This document shows positions 57,791 to 64,000 of a DNA stretch of 64,000 nt, piece after piece. The stretch comes from Streptomyces sp. MMG1121 (GTDB taxonomy: Bacteria > Actinomycetota > Actinomycetes > Streptomycetales > Streptomycetaceae). Position numbers and translations under genes: made by a program. The stretch covers positions 24,065-88,064 of the forward strand of contig NZ_LGDV01000198.1 of NCBI RefSeq assembly GCF_001280015.1, read 5' to 3'. Every line of letters begins with the position of its first letter. Positions within the stretch are counted from its first letter, which is position 1. The notes beneath the pieces are model-generated. The model did no database searches. It had not been told where the DNA came from and saw nothing but the letters and a program-made list of their open reading frames with translations.

Positions 57791-59361
57791 CGGGTGCCTC
57801 CTGCGAGGAGCTGCTGCACGGCCGGGTCGGTCAGGCCGAGCAGGGCCCTCGGCCACAGTCCGGCGGCGACGGTGAGGGCGACGAGCGGGGTCCAGGCGGC
57901 GAGCTCGTAGCCGTGGACGTCCGCGAGCTCGGGCATGTCCTGGGGTACGTCGCCCATGCAGACGCGGCGGACCACGATCAGCATGTACGCGGCCGTCAGC
58001 AGGGTGCCGAACGCGCCGATCGCCATGAAGGTGAGGAACGCGGGCCGGCCGAGGTCGGCCGCGGGCTTGAACGCGCCGAACAGGGCCAGCATCTCGCCCC
58101 AGAACCCGGCGAGGCCGGGCAGGCCGAGCGAGGCGACCGCGCCGAAGGCGAGCAGGCCGCCGAGGCGCGGAGCCTTGCCGTACAGGGCGGCGCCGGTCTC
58201 TTCGGCGAGGGTGTCGAGGTCGGTGCTGCCGGTGCGGTCCTTCAGCGCGCCGACCAGGAAGAACAGGAGGCCGGTGATGAGGCCGTGGGCGATGTTGGCG
58301 AACAGCGCGCCGTTCACGCCGGTCGGGGTCATGGTGGCGATGCCCAGCAGGACGAAGCCCATGTGGCCGACGGAGGAGTAGGCGATCAGGCGCTTGAGGT
58401 CGCCCTTGGCACCCCGTTTGGCGAGGGCCAGGCAGGCCAGGGATCCGTAGATGATCCCGACGACGGCGAACGCGGCGAGGTACGGCGCGAAGGTGTGGAA
58501 GCCGTGCGGCGCGATCGGCAGCAGGATCCGGACGAACCCGTACGTTCCCATCTTCAGCAGGACACCGGCCAGCATGACCGAGCCGACGGTCGGGGCGGCG
58601 GTGTGGGCGTCGGGCAGCCAGCTGTGCAGCGGCCACATCGGCGCCTTGACCGCGAGCCCGATCCCGATCGCCAGAACGGCGATGACCTGCACGGATGCGG
58701 TGAGAGAACGGCCGTTGTCAGTGGCGAGTGCCACCATGTCGAACGTGCCCGCCTTGATTCCGATCAGGAGCAGGCCGAGCAGCATGACGACGGAGCCGAG
58801 CAGCGTGAACAGGATGAACTTCCACGCGGCCCGGGTCCGGCCCTCGCCGCCCCAGCGGGCGATGAGGAAGTACATCGGGATGAGGACCATCTCGAACGCG
58901 AGGAAGAACAGCAGCAGGTCGAGGACGGCGAAGGTGGCGAGGGTGCCCGACTCGAGCAGGAGCAGCAGCGCGACGAACGCCTTCGGGGAACCGCCCGCGG
59001 GCGGCTTGAAGTAGGAGTACAGCGCGCAGAGGAAGGTCAGCAGCGCGGTCAGGACCAGCAGCGGGAGGGAGATGCCGTCGATGCCGAGGTGGATGCGCAC
59101 GTCGAGCGCGGGGATCCAGCTGATATCGGTCGTGGCCTGCATCCTCGACGGGTGGGCGTGGTCGAAGCCGAGCGCCAGGACGATCACGGCGATGAGGATC
59201 ACGCCGGTCACGGTGACGCCGTGCCGCAGCACGGCCTGCTCGGGCGACTTCCCCTTCAGCCCGGGCGGGGGCGGCAGGAGAGCGGCGACGGCGCCGAGGA
59301 GCGGGCCGGCGACGATCAACGCCAGAAGGAACTGCATCACGGACTCGTTGATATCGATCAC
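57787..59361 (-). CDS. nuoM: NADH-quinone oxidoreductase subunit M
   Basis: A 524-residue antiporter-like subunit. The helix-5 Glu lies in FFLAFEMVLIPMYFLI and the proton-path Lys in AVKAPMWPLHSWLPDAHTAAP. The N-terminal helices and the GIDGISLPLLVLT stretch are typical. The start is a GTG at 59361, 6 bases after the nuoL stop. Confidence 0.95.
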   Translation of the reverse strand: MIDINESVMQFLLALIVAGPLLGAVAALLPPPPGLKGKSPEQAVLRHGVTVTGVILIAVIVLALGFDHAHPSRMQATTDISWIPALDVRIHLGIDGISLPLLVLTALLTFLCALYSYFKPPAGGSPKAFVALLLLLESGTLATFAVLDLLLFFLAFEMVLIPMYFLIARWGGEGRTRAAWKFILFTLLGSVVMLLGLLLIGIKAGTFDMVALATDNGRSLTASVQVIAVLAIGIGLAVKAPMWPLHSWLPDAHTAAPTVGSVMLAGVLLKMGTYGFVRILLPIAPHGFHTFAPYLAAFAVVGIIYGSLACLALAKRGAKGDLKRLIAYSSVGHMGFVLLGIATMTPTGVNGALFANIAHGLITGLLFFLVGALKDRTGSTDLDTLAEETGAALYGKAPRLGGLLAFGAVASLGLPGLAGFWGEMLALFGAFKPAADLGRPAFLTFMAIGAFGTLLTAAYMLIVVRRVCMGDVPQDMPELADVHGYELAAWTPLVALTVAAGLWPRALLGLTDPAVQQLLAGGTR

Positions 59362-59367
59362 GCCTGC

Positions 59368-61389
59368 TCACGCTCCCGTGGCGACGAGGACGACGGCGAC
59401 CGCCAGGACGACGGTGCCGGCGAGCAGCGCGCTCACATAGGTCTGCACATTGCCGGTCTGCGCCCGCCGTACGGCGGCCCCGAGCAGCCGGGGCAGGGCG
59501 GCCGCGCCGCGTACGTAGGTGTCGACGACCTCACGGTCGAGGAACCGGACGAGACTCGCTCCGGCCTGGACCGGGCGGACGAACAGCGCCGAGTACACGG
59601 CGTCCAGGTGGAAGCCGGCGGCCGCGTACCGGTACAGCGGGCCGAGCAGCAGCCGCCCGGGGTCGGGCGCGTGGGCGAGGTCGCGGTCGGCCGGGCCGTG
59701 GTCGGCGAGGGCGTGGGCCTCGACCAAGCTCGCGTCGCCCTCGGGGTGCGCGGCGGCCTCGCCCTGGAGGTGCTCCCACTCGAAGGAGGGCGCGGGTGCC
59801 GCCGGGACGCGGGCGGCGAGCGCGCTGGTGCGCTGCCAGGCGCCGTAGGTGAGCAGTGCGCCGACCAGGGCGAGGCCGGTGCCGAGGATGGAGGTGAGGA
59901 GGGTCGGGGTCAGGGCGTGGCCGTCGAACCAGCCGGGCAGCGAGCGGTAGGCGAGGCCGCCGAAGGCCAGGGAGGGCACGGCCAGGACCCACAGCACCAC
60001 GGTCATCGTCAGGGGCTGGCGGCCGTGGTCGGGGGCCGCGGTGCCCCGGCCGTGGAAGGCCAGCAGCCAAAGGCGGGTCGCGTAGGCGGCAGTCAGCAGG
60101 GCCGTGAGCATGCCGGCGACGAGGACGATCCAGCCGGCGGCGCCCGGGGCGTGGTCCGTGTGGCCGTCGACCACGTGCTCGGCGGCGCCGAGGACGGACT
60201 CCTTGGAGAAGAAGCCGCTGAACGGCGGAATCGCGGCGAGCGCGAGCAGCGCCACGGTCATCGTCCAGTAGGCGTCCGGGACGCGGTCGCGCAGGCCGCG
60301 CATGCGGGACATGGCGGCCAGCGAGTTGGTGCCGGCGGCGTGGATGATCACGCCGGCCGCGAGGAACAGCAGCGCCTTGAAGGCGCCGTGGGACAGGAGG
60401 TGGAAGACGGCGGCACCGCGGTCGCCGACGGCGAGCGCGCCGGTCATGTAGCCGAGCTGACCGATCGTCGAGTAGGCGAGGACGCGCTTGATGTCGTCCT
60501 GGGCGAGCGCGGCGAGCGCCGAGCCGGCCATCGTGACGGCGGCCATGACGGCCAGCACGACCATCGCGGCCTGGGAGGCCTCGAAGACCGGGAGGAGACG
60601 GGCGATGAAGTAGACACCGGCGGCGACCATCGTCGCGGCGTGGATCAGCGCCGAGACGGGCGTGGGGCCCGCCATCGCGTCCGGGAGCCAGGTGTGCAGC
60701 GGGAACTGCGCCGACTTGCCGGCCACGCCCGCGAGGAGCAGCAGGGCGATCAGCGTCGGGTGGTGCAGGTCGCCGCTCGCCACGGCGCCCAGGACGCGGG
60801 TGATGCGGAACGACCCGGCGTCGGTGCCGAGGGCGAACAGGCCGATGAGGAACGGCACGTCGCCGAGCTTGGTGACCAGGAAGGCCTTCAGGGAGGCGGC
60901 GCGGGCCTCGGGGGTCTCCCAGTAGTGGCCGACGAGGAAGTAGGAGCAGATGCCCATGACTTCCCAGCCGACCAGCAGCACGATGAGGTCGCCGGAGTAG
61001 ACGACCAGGAGCATCGCGGAGGTGAACAGGGAGACGAGAGCGGCGTAGGAGGGGTAGCGCGGGTCGTCGCGCAGATAGCCCGTCGAGTAGATCTGCACGC
61101 AGGTCGCGACGAACGCGACCAGGATCGCGACGAGCGCGGCGAAGCCGTCGATGTGCAGGGCCAGCTCGATCGGGACCGAGCCGGTGGGCGTCAGCACCGT
61201 GTGGGCGTCGACGGAGCGGCCGCCGCCCTGATGGGCGGCGATGACCGCGGCCAGGACGAGCGAGGCGAGCGGCGGCAGTACGGCGAGCGGGCGGACGAAG
61301 GCGGGGGCGGTGCGGCCGAGCAGCAGGCCGGCCGCGGCGCCCAGGAACGGCAGGAGGGGGACGAGGACGGCGAGGGTGGTCGTGGTCAC
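59368..61389 (-). CDS. nuoL: NADH-quinone oxidoreductase subunit L
   Basis: A 673-residue subunit, the distal antiporter-like arm with the long lateral helix. Motifs are [19 protein letters not shown] (helix-5 Glu), [31 protein letters not shown] (proton-path Lys) and [14 protein letters not shown]. The C-terminal extension holds a His/Asp/Glu-rich loop ([18 protein letters not shown]). The GTG start overlaps the nuoK stop (GTGA). Confidence 0.95.
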   Translation of the reverse strand: MTTTTLAVLVPLLPFLGAAAGLLLGRTAPAFVRPLAVLPPLASLVLAAVIAAHQGGGRSVDAHTVLTPTGSVPIELALHIDGFAALVAILVAFVATCVQIYSTGYLRDDPRYPSYAALVSLFTSAMLLVVYSGDLIVLLVGWEVMGICSYFLVGHYWETPEARAASLKAFLVTKLGDVPFLIGLFALGTDAGSFRITRVLGAVASGDLHHPTLIALLLLAGVAGKSAQFPLHTWLPDAMAGPTPVSALIHAATMVAAGVYFIARLLPVFEASQAAMVVLAVMAAVTMAGSALAALAQDDIKRVLAYSTIGQLGYMTGALAVGDRGAAVFHLLSHGAFKALLFLAAGVIIHAAGTNSLAAMSRMRGLRDRVPDAYWTMTVALLALAAIPPFSGFFSKESVLGAAEHVVDGHTDHAPGAAGWIVLVAGMLTALLTAAYATRLWLLAFHGRGTAAPDHGRQPLTMTVVLWVLAVPSLAFGGLAYRSLPGWFDGHALTPTLLTSILGTGLALVGALLTYGAWQRTSALAARVPAAPAPSFEWEHLQGEAAAHPEGDASLVEAHALADHGPADRDLAHAPDPGRLLLGPLYRYAAAGFHLDAVYSALFVRPVQAGASLVRFLDREVVDTYVRGAAALPRLLGAAVRRAQTGNVQTYVSALLAGTVVLAVAVVLVATGA

Positions 61390-61775
61390 GCGGTGGCCTC
61401 GGTCTTCTCGGCCGCGGAGGTGCCGGGGCCCTCGGTGCCGGGGCCGCCGGTCTCGGGGCCCTCGGCGGTGTCGCGGAGCTTGTCGATGTCGGAGGTGCCG
61501 CGGTTGCGGTAGACGGCGAGCACGATCGCCAGGCCGATGCCGATCTCGGCGGCGGCGATGGCGATGGTGAACAGGGTCAGCGCCTGGCCGGAGTGCAGGG
61601 TCTCCTTCGCGGCCCGGCTGAGCCAGACGTCGAAGGCGACCAGGTTGAGGTTGACGGCGTTGAGCATCAGCTCGACCGACATCAGGACCAGGATCGCGTT
61701 GCGGCGGGCGAGGACGCCGTACAGGCCGGTGCAGAAGAGGAGGGCGGAGAGTACGGCGGGGTAGGCGAGGTGCAT
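61386..61775 (-). CDS. nuoK: NADH-quinone oxidoreductase subunit K
   Basis: A 129-residue three-helix subunit with both conserved membrane Glu residues ([12 protein letters not shown] and [13 protein letters not shown]). The last about 30 residues are a Glu/Gly/Pro-rich cytoplasmic tail ([14 protein letters not shown]), longer than in most NuoK. The ATG shares one base with the nuoJ stop. Confidence 0.95.
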   Translation of the reverse strand: MHLAYPAVLSALLFCTGLYGVLARRNAILVLMSVELMLNAVNLNLVAFDVWLSRAAKETLHSGQALTLFTIAIAAAEIGIGLAIVLAVYRNRGTSDIDKLRDTAEGPETGGPGTEGPGTSAAEKTEATA

Positions 61776-62431
61776 CAGCGGGCTCCTTCCTTCTCGGCCG
61801 GGTGAATTCCGGAATCCGTGACGGAAGGGGAACTCTCGGTGACCGTCCGGGAGTTCACAGGGGGAGGGCCCGACTCCGCCTTCGCCTTGCGGGACAGGAC
61901 GATCGCGCCGACCAGTGCCGCGAGGAGGAGGACGGACAGGGCCTCGAAGGGCAGCACCCAGTTCCGGAACAGGCTCTCGCCGGTGACCCGGGTGGTGCCG
62001 GCGGCGGGGCCGGTCAGATCGATCCAGGTGGTGCGGAAGGCGTCGCCGACCACCCAGACCAGGGCCACGGCGGCGGCCAGCGCGACGGCGAGGGCGACCC
62101 AGCGGTTGCCGGAGTCGGCGTCCGGGGAGCGGCCGATCGGCGCCTTGGTGAGCATGAGACCGAACAGGAGGAGGACGACGACGGAACCGACGTAGATGAG
62201 GACCTGCACCCAGGCGATGAACTCGGCGGTGAGCAGGAGGTACTCGACGGCGAGGCCACCGAGCGCGACCACCAGCCACAGGGCGGCGTGCACCAGCTGG
62301 CGGGTGGTGACGGTGATCAGGGCGGCGCCGAAGGTGACGAGGCCGACGAGCAGGAAGGCGATCTCGACGCCGGTCGGGGACAGGAAGCCGTGCCGGGCCG
62401 CGGCCAGGCTCACGGTCGAGGCGAGGTTCAT
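61775..62431 (-). CDS. nuoJ: NADH-quinone oxidoreductase subunit J
   Basis: A 218-residue membrane subunit with five hydrophobic helices. The helix with [29 protein letters not shown] carries the bulge (YVG) involved in coupling. A Ser/Thr/Pro-rich C-terminal tail follows the last helix. The ATG overlaps the nuoI stop (ATGA), and its stop overlaps nuoK. Confidence 0.95.
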   Translation of the reverse strand: MNLASTVSLAAARHGFLSPTGVEIAFLLVGLVTFGAALITVTTRQLVHAALWLVVALGGLAVEYLLLTAEFIAWVQVLIYVGSVVVLLLFGLMLTKAPIGRSPDADSGNRWVALAVALAAAVALVWVVGDAFRTTWIDLTGPAAGTTRVTGESLFRNWVLPFEALSVLLLAALVGAIVLSRKAKAESGPPPVNSRTVTESSPSVTDSGIHPAEKEGAR

Positions 62432-62979
62432 GACTGTCCCTCCCCCGGCTGGGCCTGCGCGGCCGCCAGCTTCTCGGCGGTCTTGCGGGCGGCGGCGATC
62501 TCCTTCGGCTCCTCCGCGGCGGGGTCCAGGGCGGGCGGGGCCGGGACGGTCCACATCCACTCGCGGAGCTTGTCCCGCTCGTGGGTGAGGTCGCGGATGT
62601 CGGTCTCGGCGTACTCGAACTCCGGGGACCAGAACAGGGCGTCGAAAGGACAGACCTCGATGCAGATACCGCAGTACATGCACAGGGAGAAGTCGATCGC
62701 GAACCGGTCGAGGACGTTGCGGCTGCGCTCACGGCCGCCGGGGGCGGCCGGCGGGACGGTCTCCTTGTGGGAGTCGATGTAGATGCACCAGTCCGGGCAC
62801 TCGCGGGCGCAGAGCATGCAGACCGTGCAGTTCTCCTCGAACAGACCGATCACGCCCCTGGTGCGGGGCGGCAGCTCGGGCTGGGCGTCCGGGTACTGGT
62901 CGGTGACGGACTTCCTCGTCATCGTGCGCAGGGTGACGGCCAGGCCCTTGGCGAGGCCACTGCCAGGAATGGGGGCCAT
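62428..62979 (-). CDS. nuoI: NADH-quinone oxidoreductase subunit I
   Basis: A 183-residue protein with two complete 4Fe-4S motifs (C51, C54, C57, C61 and C100, C103, C106, C110), clusters N6a/N6b that pass electrons towards N2. The start [17 protein letters not shown] is preceded by GGTG. A short Ala/Glu-rich tail follows. Its ATG shares one base with the nuoH stop (TAATG). Confidence 0.95.
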   Translation of the reverse strand: MAPIPGSGLAKGLAVTLRTMTRKSVTDQYPDAQPELPPRTRGVIGLFEENCTVCMLCARECPDWCIYIDSHKETVPPAAPGGRERSRNVLDRFAIDFSLCMYCGICIEVCPFDALFWSPEFEYAETDIRDLTHERDKLREWMWTVPAPPALDPAAEEPKEIAAARKTAEKLAAAQAQPGEGQS

Positions 62980-63947
62980 TAGCTGATCACCACCTTGACG
63001 ATGCCGGTGAGGGCGATCTGGGCGAGGGAGAGGGGGACGAGGAGGGTCCAGGAGAGCTTCTGGAGCTGGTCCTCGCGCAGGCGGGGGTAGGTGACGCGGA
63101 GCCAGATGACGACGAAGGCGAGGATCGCGGTCTTCAGCAGGGTCCACAGCCAGCCGAGCCCGTCGGCGCCCCAGGGTCCGTGCCAGCCGCCCAGGAAGAG
63201 GACGGTGGTCAGACCGCACAGGACGACGATGCCTGCGTACTCGGCGAGGAGGAAGAGTGCGAAACGCAGGCCCGTGTACTCGGTGTACGCGCCGAAGATG
63301 ATCTCCGAGTCGGCGACGGGCATGTCGAACGGCGGGCGCTGCAGTTCGGCGAGGCCAGCGGTGAAGAAGACGAGCGCGCCGACGATCTGCCAGGGCACCC
63401 ACCACCAGTGGAAGGCGTGCAGGATGCCGGGCAGGGAGACCGTGCCCGCGGCCATCGCGACCGAGGCGGCCGCCAGCAGCATCGGGAGTTCGTAGGCGAG
63501 CAGCTGGGCGGCCGTGCGCAGGCCGCCGAGCAGGGAGAACTTGTTCGCGCTGGCCCAGCCGGCCATGAGCGAGCCGAGCACGCCGACGCCCATCACCGCG
63601 AGCACGAAGAAGACGCCCGCGTCGAGGACCTGGCCGACGGCTCCCTCGCTCGGGCCGATCGGGATGGCGAGCAGGACAAGGAGGTACGGCAGCAGGGCGA
63701 CGGCGGGGGCGAGCTGGAAGACGCGGCGGTCGGCGCCCGCCGGGACCACGTCCTCCTTCTGCGCGAACTTCACGCCGTCCGCGATGAGCTGGGCCCAGCC
63801 GTGGAAGCCGCCGGCGTACATCGGGCCGAGGCGGCCCTGCATGTGGGCCATCACCTTGTGCTCGGTCTGGCCGACGATCAGCGGGAAGGTGAGGAAGACG
63901 ACGAACACGACCAGCAGTCGCAGGGCGACGTCCAGCGCGCCGTTCAC
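62979..63947 (-). CDS. nuoH: NADH-quinone oxidoreductase subunit H
   Basis: A 322-residue eight-helix subunit at the quinone chamber. Visible are [14 protein letters not shown], the [16 protein letters not shown] loop and [23 protein letters not shown] with the conserved acidic residues. The N-terminus ([15 protein letters not shown]) and the QTEHKV form, not WERKV, differ from the canonical 14-gene Streptomyces NuoH. This suggests the second, incomplete nuo set known in streptomycetes (from memory). The start is a GTG overlapping the previous stop. Confidence 0.93.
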   Translation of the reverse strand: MNGALDVALRLLVVFVVFLTFPLIVGQTEHKVMAHMQGRLGPMYAGGFHGWAQLIADGVKFAQKEDVVPAGADRRVFQLAPAVALLPYLLVLLAIPIGPSEGAVGQVLDAGVFFVLAVMGVGVLGSLMAGWASANKFSLLGGLRTAAQLLAYELPMLLAAASVAMAAGTVSLPGILHAFHWWWVPWQIVGALVFFTAGLAELQRPPFDMPVADSEIIFGAYTEYTGLRFALFLLAEYAGIVVLCGLTTVLFLGGWHGPWGADGLGWLWTLLKTAILAFVVIWLRVTYPRLREDQLQKLSWTLLVPLSLAQIALTGIVKVVIS

Positions 63948-64000
63948 TGCGGGCCTCCTGTGGGGTCTTCGTCGGGGGATTCGGGGGTGGGGGCTTCGGG
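63944..64000 (-). CDS. C-terminal end of an upstream nuo operon gene (partial)
   Basis: The last 18 codons of a gene ending [13 protein letters not shown], whose TGA overlaps the nuoH GTG. By operon order it is expected to be nuoD (or a fused nuoCD or nuoG in other arrangements). The Pro/Asp-rich tail itself is not diagnostic. Confidence 0.55.
   Translation of the reverse strand, partial: PEAPTPESPDEDPTGGPQ

Overview
The window is chromosomal DNA from a high-GC actinomycete, almost certainly a Streptomyces. The ribosomal proteins, EF-Tu, EF-G, RpoB and RpoC are of actinobacterial type. Codon third positions are strongly GC. Start codons include many GTG and one TTG, and gene ends often overlap as ATGA, GTGA or TGATG. 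The gene order (S10 operon, tuf-fusA-rpsG-rpsL, rpoC-rpoB, rplL-rplJ, rplA-rplK, nusG-secE-tRNA-Trp, aspC, murB, MaoC pair, rpmG, tRNA-Met, tRNA-Thr, yajQ, htpX, nuo) is the classic Streptomyces rif-str neighbourhood. Most of the translation and transcription genes lie on the minus strand.

Layout. 1-2.2 kb: start of the S10 operon (rplB partial, rplW, rplD, rplC, rpsJ). 2.6-6.9 kb: a minus-strand operon of four poorly characterised genes (a WXG-like small protein, a 718-aa helical protein, a lipoprotein, a membrane-anchored protein). 7.0-9.5 kb: an anchored hypothetical protein and a DUF1963-like protein. 9.5-13.9 kb: the str operon (tuf, fusA, rpsG, rpsL). 14.4-22.1 kb, on the plus strand and wedged between rpsL and rpoC: a Crp/Fnr regulator, a repeat-rich spacer with a good Crp-type operator, and a tight five-gene operon (class III nucleotide cyclase-like protein, STAND/HEAT-like protein, SPFH-like protein, Pycsar-type transmembrane effector, M48 metalloprotease). 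22.1-35.5 kb: rpoC, rpoB, rplL, rplJ, a lipoprotein, rplA, rplK, nusG, secE and tRNA-Trp. 35.7-45.1 kb: aspC, adenosine deaminase-like, a TetR/NAD(P)-binding protein pair with operators, murB, a probable frameshifted small gene, an MFS exporter with its TetR and operators, two MaoC hot-dog proteins, rpmG, tRNA-Met and tRNA-Thr. 45.5-48.3 kb: a degenerate amidohydrolase, a NAD(P)-binding protein and two small proteins.

48.3-52.3 kb is the mobile region. A 1.1-kb element with 97-bp perfect inverted repeats and a 5-bp target duplication carries only a secreted DUF4232-type gene. It is followed by a 7-bp tandem repeat and then by a small island bounded by a duplicated tRNA-Tyr 3' end. The island holds a CHASE3-like/HAMP/GAF/SpoIIE phosphatase and an integrase fragment next to the intact tRNA-Tyr. 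52.5-56.1 kb: yajQ, a GlsB/YeaQ-type protein, an APC permease, a YccF protein and htpX. 56.3-64 kb: the distal part of a nuo operon (nuoH-I-J-K-L-M-N, read on the minus strand), with the tail of an upstream subunit at the window edge.

The most notable finding is the 14.4-22.1 kb block. A cyclase and a STAND-like protein share a Gly-rich motif placed at opposite ends of the two proteins (C-terminal in one, N-terminal in the other), as in amyloid or homotypic signalling pairs. They are encoded together with a Pycsar-type membrane effector, a cyclic-nucleotide-type regulator gene and a matching operator. This looks like an elaborated cyclic-nucleotide defence or conflict system. All functional assignments here come from reading the sequence without database searches.
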